A DNA stretch of 64,000 nucleotides from Bradyrhizobium sp. RP6. Lineage in GTDB: Bacteria; Pseudomonadota; Alphaproteobacteria; Rhizobiales; Xanthobacteraceae. Positions 51,862 through 62,445 of this stretch are shown here, in pieces (position 1 is the first letter of the stretch; the number at the start of each line of letters is the position of its first letter). The notes below the pieces were generated by a model. It saw nothing but the letters and a program-made list of their open reading frames with translations. It did not search any database and was not told where the DNA came from. The stretch is taken from contig NZ_RQIT01000015.1 in assembly GCF_003837805.1 (NCBI RefSeq), positions 1-64,000 on the forward strand, written 5' to 3'. The position numbers and the translations under genes were made by a program.

Positions 51862-53028
51862 TCAGACCGCCGCGGTCGCCACCACCTGCGCCAGCAGCTG
51901 CTCGCGTCTGGCCTGGGAGCGTTGGCCCTTCATGGTCGCGGCGAAACGCTCGAGGATGCCCTCCTCGAATGCGGTGACGATGGTATCGTGGACGTAGCTC
52001 TTGCGGCAGATCGCCGGCGTGTTGGAGAGCTTGTCCGCGGCGGCGCGGATCGCGTCCAGCACCTGCTTCTTGCGGCCGCGCTGGCTCGTCGCCGGCGTGA
52101 TCCGCGACAGCGATTCCACGACGACGGCCGACGCCATCAGGGTACGAAAATCCTTCAGCGAGATCTTGATGCCGGCGATCTCGCGCAGAAACGCGTTCAC
52201 CTGCGTGGTGTTGACCGCGCGCACGATGCCGTAGGCGTCGCGATACTGGAACATGCGCTTGCCGGGAACGCCTTGCAGGATACCGATGGCGCGCACCAGC
52301 TTGGCCGCGTCGCATTCCTTGCGCACCGCCTTGCCGCCCTTGGCCTTGAAGGTCAGCACGAAGCAATCGTCTTCCAGCGTGACGTTGGACTTCAGCAGCG
52401 TGGTGGCGCCGCGGGTACCGTTGAGGCGGGCATAGGATTCGTTGCCGGGGCGGATCGCGGTGCGCGCGATCAATTCGATCACGGCCGAGAGTGCGAACTC
52501 GCGCGTCGGCTCGTCACCGGACAGGAACGCCGAAACCTTGCGCCGGATCTTCGGCAGCGCGCCGACGAGCTTTTCCAGACGATGCGCCTTGCGCTGCTCG
52601 CGGACCTTCTCCCAGTCGGCGTGATAGCGATATTGCAGCCGGCCGGCGGCGTCGCGGCCCACGGCCTGCAGATGCGAGTTCGGATCGGCGGAGTAGCGCA
52701 CCTCGCGATAGGCCGGCGGCACCGCCATGGCGTGCAGCCGGCGGATGGTGCGAGCGTCGCGGATATGCGCACCGTTGGGGCGGACGAATGAATAGCCCTT
52801 GCCGCGTTTGATGCGGCGGATGGTCAGCTCGTTCTGGTCGCCAAGCCGCAAGCCCAGTTCCTTGGCGAGCGCCTCGACCGTCGCCGGCGCCGTATCGAAG
52901 GTTTTTTTGGGGCTGGGACGCCTGAAACCGGACGGTTTCGGCCATTGTCCGAGGGCCTTGGCGAGGGCAATTGCCGCTGGATCGGCTGAAGCGGGCCGCA
53001 TCGTCCCGAGATTCTGCTGATCCATCAT
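51862..53028 (-). CDS. DNA topoisomerase IB (poxvirus-type)
   Basis: A 388-residue enzyme that relaxes supercoils by a 3'-phosphotyrosine intermediate. The catalytic Tyr is Y345 in RKSYVHDTIV. The catalytic Arg/Lys/His set sits in TAIRPGNESYA, TFKAKGGKAVRKE and LKDFRTLMAS. The N-terminal YSFVRPNGAHIRDARTIRRLHAMAVPPAYREVRY is the DNA-clamp domain. Bacterial TopIB genes are accessory and patchy, common in Rhizobiales and pseudomonads. Divergent from acs, with 382 bp between. Confidence 0.94.
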   Translation of the reverse strand: MMDQQNLGTMRPASADPAAIALAKALGQWPKPSGFRRPSPKKTFDTAPATVEALAKELGLRLGDQNELTIRRIKRGKGYSFVRPNGAHIRDARTIRRLHAMAVPPAYREVRYSADPNSHLQAVGRDAAGRLQYRYHADWEKVREQRKAHRLEKLVGALPKIRRKVSAFLSGDEPTREFALSAVIELIARTAIRPGNESYARLNGTRGATTLLKSNVTLEDDCFVLTFKAKGGKAVRKECDAAKLVRAIGILQGVPGKRMFQYRDAYGIVRAVNTTQVNAFLREIAGIKISLKDFRTLMASAVVVESLSRITPATSQRGRKKQVLDAIRAAADKLSNTPAICRKSYVHDTIVTAFEEGILERFAATMKGQRSQARREQLLAQVVATAAV

Positions 53029-53410
53029 AATGTTAAGCCTTGACCCTGTCTGTTACCGTTCAATGCCGCTGTTCTGAATTTTGTTCCTTGGGGTCTCTCT
53101 GGACCCGGGTTGGCCATTTAGGGTGTTCCGAACCGTATTGCGAGTCCCGAATCAGTGAGATGAGGTTTCTAAATACCTCCGCTGGTGCATGAGAGCTCTG
53201 CACCGCCCTTGCCCGCGCATCCGGGTAAAAGGCCTGTTTCAGATCTGCGACAGTCGCGGCAGGTCGCCTTGATCCTCCGCATGGCCGGTGGCCCACCGAA
53301 GGTCCAGCTTGTGCTCCTTGTCGGGTCCGGTTAGCCCGACGCATAATCAGCCAATGATCAAGTCGGCTCGCCGATCGCTGGCGTTCGGCCTGCCGTATGT
53401 GGAGGGAAGC
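53029..53410. other. 382-bp intergenic region between topoisomerase IB and acs
   Basis: No credible gene. It must hold the divergent promoters of topoisomerase IB and acs. A short hairpin GTCGGG-N9-CCCGAC lies at 53320-53340, 70 bases before acs, possibly in its leader. I found no FixK/FNR, CtrA or CRP-like box. Confidence 0.5.
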
Positions 53411-55357
<1,947 letters not shown>

Positions 55358-55364
55358 GGACGCT

Positions 55365-55500
55365 CTCGTGCCCCGGCCGCAGCGCAGCGCTACTCCAGCG
55401 ATGCGCTGCAGAGCCGGGGCGCATCGTTCCGCGCAACTCAAGAGCTGGGTCCCGGCTCTGCGTCGAGGCGCTACGCGCCGCGCCTTGTCCGGGACACGAG
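55365..55500. repeat. Intergenic repeat, GTGCCCCGGACGC family (long form)
   Basis: A 136-bp element bounded by CTCGTGCCCCGG and CCGGGACACGAG in inverted form, with GCGATGCGCTGCAGAGCCGGGGC and GGGTCCCGGCTCTGCGTCG arms. It is the longer counterpart of the element at 29133 and adds a GGCGCTACGCGCCGCG hairpin. Confidence 0.85.
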
Positions 55501-55794
55501 TGCGCGTGTCGCGGCCCCTAGCAGCCAGCGGCCGTTCATATCCTCACGCTCTTGTCAGCGCGCACACCCGCGCGACCGGCATCTTTCCTGGAAAGTGTTG
55601 TTTTCAGATCATTTACTTTATTGCGAACATTTCCTTTGTTCCGGCCGCTGGCCGGCCCCTCGCGGCCGCGCGTGGAAACCATCCGGTTAACAGGCGCGGT
55701 TAAGAATGAGCGCCAACGAGGGCCGGGCGCGGCGACGATTGCCGGGTTTTGCGTAATTTTTTGGACAAACCATTTGGGGCAAGGGGAAGCATCG
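55501..55794. other. Intergenic region before the L,D-transpeptidase gene
   Basis: No credible gene. An A/T-rich island at about 55596-55635, unusual in this GC-rich DNA, is the likeliest promoter. Two GGTTAA words at 55685 and 55698 form a 13-bp-spaced direct repeat; their TTAA spacing is 9, so this is not a CtrA box. Confidence 0.4.
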
Positions 55795-56310
55795 ATGTCG
55801 ATGAGGATTGCGGCGGCGCTGGCCGCCACCATCGGGGTTGCGCTCTTGATTTCGACGGCGGCAGAGGCGCGGCCGGAGCTGGTCGGCACGCACCTGGCCG
55901 ACTATTCACCGGGCACCATCGTGGTCAAAACCAGCGAGCGGCGGCTCTATCTCATCCTCGATAACGGCCACGCCGTGCGCTATCCGGTCGGCGTCGGCAA
56001 GGCCGGCAAGCAATGGGCCGGCACGACGAAGATCGAGGGCAAGTATCTCAATCCGGCCTGGGCACCGCCCGCCGAGGTGAAGCGCGACAAGCCTGATATC
56101 CCCGATGTCATTCCCGGCGGCTCGCCGCGCAATCCGATGGGCGTCGCGGCGATGACGCTGGCCGGCGGCGAATACGCCATCCACGGCACCAACGTGCCGG
56201 GCTCGATCGGCGGCTTCGTCTCCTATGGCTGCATCCGTATGCTCAACGACGACATAACCGATCTCTACGGCCGCGTCTCGATCGGCACGACGGTAGTCGT
56301 GACGCGCTGA
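55795..56310 (+). CDS. L,D-transpeptidase (YkuD family), exported
   Basis: A 171-residue precursor with a signal peptide (~1-25, ending AEARP). The YkuD catalytic motif is complete: H130, then S143-Y-G-C146-I-R148 (HGTNVPGSIGG, SYGCIRM). It would make 3-3 peptidoglycan crosslinks or tether proteins to the wall in the periplasm, a prominent mode in Rhizobiales. It is single-domain with no LysM. GGGGAAG precedes the ATG, and a terminator follows the stop. Confidence 0.94.
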   Translation: MSMRIAAALAATIGVALLISTAAEARPELVGTHLADYSPGTIVVKTSERRLYLILDNGHAVRYPVGVGKAGKQWAGTTKIEGKYLNPAWAPPAEVKRDKPDIPDVIPGGSPRNPMGVAAMTLAGGEYAIHGTNVPGSIGGFVSYGCIRMLNDDITDLYGRVSIGTTVVVTR

Positions 56311-56333
56311 CCGCCAGAATCAGTCGGGATGAA

Positions 56334-56360
56334 CGCTGCGCGTTGCAGCGCGATTTTTTA
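56334..56360 (+). terminator. Rho-independent terminator after the L,D-transpeptidase gene
   Basis: Stem CGCTGC / GCAGCG followed by a run of six T. It lies between the convergent L,D-transpeptidase and nuclease genes, whose stop is at its right edge. Confidence 0.75.
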
Positions 56361-56951
56361 TTGCCAGAAGCGCCAGCCCCGCGCGCACCAGCCGTTGCGA
56401 TGGCCGCCATTGTAGCTGCGCACATGACCGCTCGCGAGCAGCGTCGCCGAAACGTTGGCGGTGCGCCTGGTGGCCACATCGGCGAGAACGCGACCGTATT
56501 TGTCCTGACCAAGATTGTAGACCATCACGCCGCCCTGGCCGAGCAGGTTGCGCAACGCATCGCTGGCGGCCTCGGCCTTGTCCAGCTCGTCCCGGCAGGA
56601 TGCCTTTATCTCGGGCGCATCGATGCCGCGCAGACGGACGCGAGCGACGAGATCGCGGCCGTCGCGCAGATGCACGCGCGCGAGGAAGGTATCACCGTCG
56701 ATGGTGCGGACGACCTCGACCGGTTGCCTCACATCGGAATTGCCGGACTGCTGCAGGATGATTTCGGCATCGGGCGATTGTTCGTCACTCACATGCGGGA
56801 TAGGCCAGATCGTTCCCTGGCGGAAGCCGAGCACGACGGCCGTCACGACGCCGACCACGAACATCCACGGCAACAGTCCGGAGAAGCGACGGCCGAACGG
56901 CGAGCCGCTGTATGAAGACCGGTATGGACGGCTGGGATCGAAGCGCGACAT
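56358..56951 (-). CDS. Membrane-anchored thermonuclease (SNase-like) family protein
   Basis: A 197-residue protein. A basic N-terminus leads to one membrane segment (~27-44), so the nuclease domain is periplasmic. The domain has VVRTIDGDTFLARV, ARVRLRGIDAPEIKA with the catalytic Arg, and DKYGRVLADV with the second Arg, matching staphylococcal nuclease. The C-terminus is Trp/Arg/Gly-rich (GGHRNGWCARGWRFW). It may cut extracellular DNA or RNA. The ATG at 56951 is the only reasonable start. Confidence 0.88.
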   Translation of the reverse strand: MSRFDPSRPYRSSYSGSPFGRRFSGLLPWMFVVGVVTAVVLGFRQGTIWPIPHVSDEQSPDAEIILQQSGNSDVRQPVEVVRTIDGDTFLARVHLRDGRDLVARVRLRGIDAPEIKASCRDELDKAEAASDALRNLLGQGGVMVYNLGQDKYGRVLADVATRRTANVSATLLASGHVRSYNGGHRNGWCARGWRFWQ

Positions 56952-57021
56952 CCACGCACGCTAGGGCTGAGTCGGCTGAACCGGCAAGATGGCTTAGGAA
57001 GAGCGCGCGTAAAGCGGCGCC

Positions 57022-57222
57022 TCAAAAGTCCGAAGCGATGCCGTTGCGCTCCCAATCGCCATAACGAGTCGGCTCCGGCCCCTTTGGCCCCTGCACCTCC
57101 TTCGGCGCAGCTTCAGCCTGCGCGGCCGCCGCAGCCTGCCGGCGCGCCTCGGCTTCGGCCAACGCCCGCTGAGCGGCCGGCGACAGCGGCTTGCGATCGG
57201 GAAGGGAGGGCTGGTCACTCAT
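57022..57222 (-). CDS. DUF1674 / SDHAF4-like protein
   Basis: A 66-residue protein. The C-terminus PKGPEPTRYGDWERNGIASDF is the DUF1674 signature shared with the mitochondrial succinate dehydrogenase assembly factor SDHAF4. The N-terminal half is Ala/Glu-rich and helical. By homology it would help mature the flavoprotein subunit of succinate dehydrogenase, though no sdh gene is in the window. It is divergent from rsmB. Confidence 0.9.
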   Translation of the reverse strand: MSDQPSLPDRKPLSPAAQRALAEAEARRQAAAAAQAEAAPKEVQGPKGPEPTRYGDWERNGIASDF

Positions 57223-57410
57223 CTCGGCGGGTTCCTAGCGCAGGATCACGGGAAGTGCGAGGTCCAATAACGCATTGCTGAAATGGTCATTGCGGGCTGC
57301 AATCGCGAGGGTCCATTCTTACATTTGGCATATTCGCGTGCCAGAGATCAGTTTCTCGAGGCATGCGCCATTGCGGCGGAACTGCCGCTCGCTCAGAACC
57401 TTGCTTCCGC

Positions 57411-58757
57411 ATGCCATCTCAACGTTTCGTCCCTCCATCCGAAGTGCCCGGTCTTGCGGCACGGCGGATTGCCGCCGACATCGTCGACGGCGTGCTGCAC
57501 AAGCACCGCACGCTCGACGACCAGCTCGACGGCAGCGGCGCGCATCCCGGACTGAAGACGCTGGCCGATCGCGACCGCGCGCTGATGCGCCGCCTCGTCG
57601 CCACGGTGCTCCGCCGGCTCGGCACGCTGGGCCATGTGCTGTCCCGCCTGCTCGACAAGGGCATTCCATCCGACGCACCGCGCGCGCAGAGCGCACTCCT
57701 GATCGGCGCCGCGCAGATCCTCTGGATGGACGTTCCGGATCACGCCGCGGTCGACCTCTCCGTTCGCCTCGTGCAATCCGACCGCCGCGCCGCGCGCTAT
57801 GCCGGCCTCGTCAACGCCGTGCTGCGCCGCTGCGCGCGCGAGGGCAAGGGGCTGATCGAGGAGGTCGCATCGCAATCGCTCGACCTGCCACCATGGCTGC
57901 TTGCGCGCTGGAGCGCGCATTATGGCGAGGCGACCGCACGCGACATGGCGCTGGCGCTCGGCCACGAGCCCTCGCTCGATCTGACGGTGAAGTCGGATCC
58001 CGCACAATGGGCGAGCCGCCTGCATGGCGAGACACTGCCGACGGGAACGGTGCGGATGCTGCTGCACGGTTCAGTGACCATGCTGCCCGGCTTCGCCGAA
58101 GGACAATGGTGGGTGCAGGACGCCGCCGCCGCATTGCCCGCCCGGCTGTTCGGCGACGTCAAAGGCAAATCCATTGCGGATCTCTGCGCCGCTCCCGGTG
58201 GCAAGACCGCGCAGCTGGCGCTATCAGGCGCGCGTGTCACGGCCATCGACCGCTCGCCGGCGCGGGTGGCGCGGCTGCGCGAAAACCTGGCGCGACTGTC
58301 GCTCCAGGCCGAAACCGTCGTTGCTGACGCCGTGGAATGGGCTGGCCCGGCCGAGGCCTTCGACGGTATTCTGATCGACGCGCCCTGCACCTCGACAGGT
58401 ACGATCCGCCGTCATCCCGACGTGGCATGGCTGCGGCAGGAATCCGATATCGCTGCGCTGGCGGCGCTCCAGCAGCGGCTGCTGCAAAAATCGGTGTCGC
58501 TGCTCAAGCCCGGCGGAACGCTGGTCTATTGCACCTGTTCGCTGGAACCCGAGGAAGGCGAGCAGGCCGTGGCCGCGCTGCTCGCCGCCGAGCCTGCGCT
58601 TCACCGCGTTCCGATCGAGGCGTCGGAGGTAGCGGGGCTCGACGAAATCGTGACCGCTGACGGCGACCTTCGCACCCTGCCCTGCCATCTGCCGAACGCC
58701 GATCCCAAGCTCGGCGGCCTCGACGGATTTTTCGCCGCCCGGCTCGTTAAATCCTGA
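57411..58757 (+). CDS. rsmB: 16S rRNA m5C methyltransferase RsmB-like
   Basis: A 448-residue RNA methyltransferase. An N-terminal NusB-like helical domain (~10-150, AARRIAADIVDGVL, SALLIGAAQILWMDVPDHAAVDLSV) precedes the SAM domain with LCAAPGGKTAQLA, DAPCTSTGTIRRHPD (catalytic Cys) and YCTCSLEPEE (second Cys). It should methylate C967 of 16S rRNA. The start at 57411 (MPSQRFVPP) is taken over an upstream ATG 48 bases away. The heparinase-type gene follows 118 bp downstream on the same strand. Confidence 0.92.
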   Translation: MPSQRFVPPSEVPGLAARRIAADIVDGVLHKHRTLDDQLDGSGAHPGLKTLADRDRALMRRLVATVLRRLGTLGHVLSRLLDKGIPSDAPRAQSALLIGAAQILWMDVPDHAAVDLSVRLVQSDRRAARYAGLVNAVLRRCAREGKGLIEEVASQSLDLPPWLLARWSAHYGEATARDMALALGHEPSLDLTVKSDPAQWASRLHGETLPTGTVRMLLHGSVTMLPGFAEGQWWVQDAAAALPARLFGDVKGKSIADLCAAPGGKTAQLALSGARVTAIDRSPARVARLRENLARLSLQAETVVADAVEWAGPAEAFDGILIDAPCTSTGTIRRHPDVAWLRQESDIAALAALQQRLLQKSVSLLKPGGTLVYCTCSLEPEEGEQAVAALLAAEPALHRVPIEASEVAGLDEIVTADGDLRTLPCHLPNADPKLGGLDGFFAARLVKS

Positions 58758-58827
58758 TTTTGCACTGGATTTTGCGATCACGACGCTGATTCGCACCGTT
58801 CAAGGTGGTGTCAGACGTCCGATTTTG

Positions 58828-58854
58828 GGATTAATAAGGATTCGTCGTTAATCC
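58828..58854. promoter_or_regulatory. Inverted repeat GGATTAA-N13-TTAATCC
   Basis: Perfect 7-bp arms lie 22-48 bases before the heparinase-type gene. It could be an operator or a small leader hairpin. The TTAA spacing is 13, so it is not a CtrA box. Confidence 0.35.
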
Positions 58855-58875
58855 TCTCCCCCTTCAAGGCAAGGC

Positions 58876-60633
58876 GTGTCGGTCGCTCAACGCAGACATA
58901 TCTCGACGCTGGTCATGAACCGCTTCGCGCGGAACATGCTCGCGCGCGCGAGCGGCGGTTCCGTTGCGCTGTCGCGGGTCTGGCCCGGCCGCACCGACCG
59001 GCTGATCATCGCACCGCACGATTTGCGCACCGCGGACGCGACCCGCGCCGCCGAAATCTATGCCGGCCGCTTCGTCTTCGCCGGCAAGATCGTCAATTGC
59101 CACGGCCGTTCGATCTTCGATCTCGAGCCGCCGTCGGAGGATTGGGAGGTTGCGCTGCTCGGCTTCGGCTGGTTGCGTCATCTGCGCGCGGCCGACACTG
59201 CGCTGACGCGGGCGAATGCGCGCGCGCTCATCGAGGACTGGATCGCCAACCCCGCCAACAAGCGCCGCCCCGTCGCGCGCCGCGCCGACGTGCTGGCCCG
59301 GCGCGTGATCTCGCTGCTGTCGCAGGCGCCGCTGGTGCTGGGCGAGACCGACAACAAGTTCTACCGCCGTTACCTGCGCGCCCTGGCGCGCGAGATCCGC
59401 TTCCTGCGCTATACCATGGTCGACATTCCGGACGGGGTGCCGAAGCTCCAGGTGCTGATCGCACTGTGCTATGCGGCCCTGTGTCTCGCCAACCAGGCGC
59501 GTCACATCCGCAGCGCCTCGAAGAAGCTCTCCGATGAATTGCAGCGGCAGATCCTGCCCGACGGTGGACACATCTCCCGCAACCCGGGCGCGCTGATCGA
59601 ACTCTTGATCGACCTGCTGCCGTTGCGGCAGACCTTTGCCGCGCGCAACATCGCGCCGCCGCCGGCGCTGCTCAATGCGATCGACCGCATGATGCCGATG
59701 CTGCGCTTCTTCCGGCACGGGGACGGCAATTTCGCCCTGTTCAACGGCATGAGCGCAACATCTTCGGACCTGCTCGCAACGCTGCTCGCCTATGATGACA
59801 CCCACGGCACGCCGATGGCGAACATGCCGCATACCGGCTTCCAGCGCCTCGATGCCGGCCAGACCACCGTGATCATCGACACCGGCCCGCCGCCGCCCGC
59901 CGGCGTCAGCCACGACGCCCATGCCGGCTGCCTGTCGTTCGAACTGTCCTCGGGCATCAGCCGCATCGTCACCAATTGCGGTATGCCGACCACCGGCCGC
60001 GACAATTGGCGACCGTTCGCACGCAGCACGGCGGCGCATTCGACGCTGACCTATCACGAGACCTCGTCTTGCCAGTTCGTCGAGATGTCGGCGATGAAGC
60101 GGCTCCTGCACGGCGCGCCCATCACCAGCGGCCCCGTCGAGGTCGAGAACTATCGCGAGGTCGTGCAGAACGGCACGCTGCTCACGACCTCGCATGACGG
60201 CTATCTCGCCAAGTTCGGGGCAATCCACCGTCGCGTGCTGATGATCGCCAATGACGGCGCGCGCATCGACGGCGAGGACACGCTGTCGCCGCCGCAGGGC
60301 GGACGCTTCAAGGGCGCGAATGCCGATTTCGCGCTGCGCTTCCATCTGCATCCGGCCGTGAAGGCGAGCCGGCTGTCGGACGCCCGCGGCGTGATGCTGG
60401 TGCTGCCGAACCGCGACGTATGGACCTTCGAGGCACTCGACGACAAGGTCGACCTCGAGGACAGCGTGTTCCTGGCCGGCAATGACGGGCCGCGCCGCAC
60501 CGCGCAGATCGTGATCCGGCAGGACGCACGGCAAGCGCCCTCGATCCGCTGGAGCTTTGTCCGTTCCAGCGCCTCGCCAGCCGTCACCAACGCCCGCCGC
60601 AACGCTCGCCGCGAGCCGGAACTTCCGCTGTAA
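58876..60633 (+). CDS. Heparinase II/III family protein
   Basis: A 585-residue protein. An N-terminal alpha-toroid (~60-330, with LLGFGWLRHLRAADT, LPDGGHISRNPGALIELLIDLLPLR) is followed by a C-terminal beta-sandwich (~360-560: FQRLDAGQTTVIIDTG, SFELSSGISRIVTNCG, AAHSTLTYHETSSC). These are the two halves of the heparinase II/III fold, which cleaves uronic-acid polysaccharides by elimination. No signal peptide is evident, so the site of action is unclear. The start is a GTG with AAGGCAAGG before it; an ATG 39 bases downstream is an alternative. Confidence 0.88.
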   Translation: MSVAQRRHISTLVMNRFARNMLARASGGSVALSRVWPGRTDRLIIAPHDLRTADATRAAEIYAGRFVFAGKIVNCHGRSIFDLEPPSEDWEVALLGFGWLRHLRAADTALTRANARALIEDWIANPANKRRPVARRADVLARRVISLLSQAPLVLGETDNKFYRRYLRALAREIRFLRYTMVDIPDGVPKLQVLIALCYAALCLANQARHIRSASKKLSDELQRQILPDGGHISRNPGALIELLIDLLPLRQTFAARNIAPPPALLNAIDRMMPMLRFFRHGDGNFALFNGMSATSSDLLATLLAYDDTHGTPMANMPHTGFQRLDAGQTTVIIDTGPPPPAGVSHDAHAGCLSFELSSGISRIVTNCGMPTTGRDNWRPFARSTAAHSTLTYHETSSCQFVEMSAMKRLLHGAPITSGPVEVENYREVVQNGTLLTTSHDGYLAKFGAIHRRVLMIANDGARIDGEDTLSPPQGGRFKGANADFALRFHLHPAVKASRLSDARGVMLVLPNRDVWTFEALDDKVDLEDSVFLAGNDGPRRTAQIVIRQDARQAPSIRWSFVRSSASPAVTNARRNARREPELPL

Positions 60634-60796
60634 ACGCGCGAATTCGGCGTATCTCCTCGTTGTGAAAACGGACGAAAGCTGCTATCGAGCCCTCGCTCGC
60701 GCGACTGGCGACCTTGGATGGAGCACCATCGGGAAGCGCGGGACATAGAAGCCGCGCGCCTGGGCATAGACACTCCCTGAACAGAGGATCTTGCTC

Positions 60797-62389
60797 ATGA
60801 CTGACCATCCCCGCCGCGTCACCCGCGCCCTCCTTTCCGTCTCCGACAAGACCGGCCTGATCGAATTCGCGAAGGCGCTTGCCGCGCACGATGTCGAGCT
60901 GGTCTCGACCGGCGGCACCGCCAAGGCCATCGCCGCAGCCGGCCTCGAGGTGAAGGACGTGTCCGAGCTGACCGGCTTCCCCGAGATGATGGACGGCCGC
61001 GTCAAGACGCTGCATCCGAAGGTGCACGGCGGCCTGCTCGCGATCCGCGACAACAAGGACCATGCCGACGCGATGAAGGCGCATCGCATCGCGCCGATCG
61101 ATCTCCTCGTCGTCAATCTCTATCCGTTCGAGGCGACCGTCGAGAAGGGCGCCGGCTTCGAGGATTGCATCGAGAACATCGACATCGGCGGCCCCGCGAT
61201 GATCCGCGCCGCCGCCAAGAACCATGACGACGTCGCCGTCGTGGTCGAGGCGCAGGACTATCAGGCCGTGCTCGACGAGCTCGCCGCCAACAACGGTGCG
61301 ACCACGCTGAAGCTGCGCCGGCGCCTTGCCGCGAAGGCCTATGCCCGCACCGCGGCGTATGACGCCGCGATCTCGAACTGGTTCAACCGTCAGCTCGAGA
61401 TCGACGCGCCCGACTTCCGCGCCTTCGGCGGCCGGCTGATCCAGTCGCTGCGCTATGGCGAGAATCCGCACCAGACCGCGGCGTTCTACGCGACGCCGGA
61501 CAAGCGTCCGGGCGTCTCCACCGCACGGCAGCTCCAGGGCAAGGAGCTCTCCTACAACAACATCAACGACACCGATGCGGCCTATGAATGCATCGGCGAG
61601 TTCGACGCCAGGCGCACCGCGGCCTGCGTCATCGTCAAGCACGCCAATCCCTGCGGCGTCGCGGAAGGCTCCAGCCTCGTCGACGCTTATCGCAAGGCGC
61701 TGGCCTGCGATTCCACCTCTGCGTTCGGCGGCATCATTGCGATGAACCGTCCGCTCGATGCCGACACCGCGCGCGAGATCACCAAGATCTTCACCGAGGT
61801 CATCATCGCGCCCGACGCCAGCGAGGAGGCGATCGCCATCATCGGCGGCAAGAAGAACCTGCGCCTGCTGCTCGCCGGCAGCCTGCCCGATCCCCGCGCG
61901 CCGGGCCTCACCGCGAAGACGGTGGCCGGCGGCCTGCTGGTCCAGAGCCGTGACAACGCCGTGGTCGACGACATGACGTTCAAGGTCGTGACCAAGCGCG
62001 CCCCGACCGATGCCGAAATGCGAGACCTGAAATTCGCGTTCCGGGTGGCAAAACACGTCAAGTCCAACACCATCATCTACGCCAGGGATCTCGCCACCGT
62101 CGGCATCGGCGCGGGCCAGATGAGCCGGGTGGATTCGGCGCGGATCGCGGCGCGCAAGGCGCAGGATGCAGCCAACGAGCTGAAGCTCGCCGAGCCGCTG
62201 ACCAAGGGTTCGGTCGTCGCGTCGGATGCGTTCTTCCCGTTCGCTGACGGCATGCTCGCCTGTATCGAGGCCGGCGCCACCGCCGTGGTGCAGCCCGGCG
62301 GCTCGATGCGCGACGACGAGGTGATCAAGGCTGCAGACGAGCACGGCATCGCCATGGTGTTCACGGGCACGCGGCACTTCCGGCACTGA
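60797..62389 (+). CDS. purH: Bifunctional AICAR formyltransferase/IMP cyclohydrolase
   Basis: A 530-residue enzyme that performs the last two steps of IMP synthesis. The N-terminal MGS-like cyclohydrolase domain runs from ALLSVSDKTGLIEFAKAL through STGGTAK and GRVKTLHPKVHGG to about 200. The transformylase domain has GENPHQTA, KHANPCGVA with the catalytic Lys-His, SAFGGIIAMNRP, and ends in MVFTGTRHFRH. The ATG at 60797 follows AGAGGA by about 8 bases. Folate donors for this step come from FolD, also encoded in the window. Confidence 0.97.
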   Translation: MTDHPRRVTRALLSVSDKTGLIEFAKALAAHDVELVSTGGTAKAIAAAGLEVKDVSELTGFPEMMDGRVKTLHPKVHGGLLAIRDNKDHADAMKAHRIAPIDLLVVNLYPFEATVEKGAGFEDCIENIDIGGPAMIRAAAKNHDDVAVVVEAQDYQAVLDELAANNGATTLKLRRRLAAKAYARTAAYDAAISNWFNRQLEIDAPDFRAFGGRLIQSLRYGENPHQTAAFYATPDKRPGVSTARQLQGKELSYNNINDTDAAYECIGEFDARRTAACVIVKHANPCGVAEGSSLVDAYRKALACDSTSAFGGIIAMNRPLDADTAREITKIFTEVIIAPDASEEAIAIIGGKKNLRLLLAGSLPDPRAPGLTAKTVAGGLLVQSRDNAVVDDMTFKVVTKRAPTDAEMRDLKFAFRVAKHVKSNTIIYARDLATVGIGAGQMSRVDSARIAARKAQDAANELKLAEPLTKGSVVASDAFFPFADGMLACIEAGATAVVQPGGSMRDDEVIKAADEHGIAMVFTGTRHFRH

Positions 62390-62397
62390 CGTCGCTG

Positions 62398-62436
62398 TCG
62401 TTCCCGGGGCGCGCGGAGCGATGCCCCGGAATGACG
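62398..62436. repeat. Intergenic palindromic repeat, CATTCCGGG family
   Basis: TCGTTCCCGGGGCGCG and GATGCCCCGGAATGACGG form inverted arms around CGGAGC. It lies between the convergent purH and MFS genes. Confidence 0.75.
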
Positions 62437-62445
62437 GTGGTGCAG

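Noticed and set aside
55683..55703. CtrA box before the L,D-transpeptidase gene
   Set aside because: The two TTAA words are 9 bases apart, not 7.
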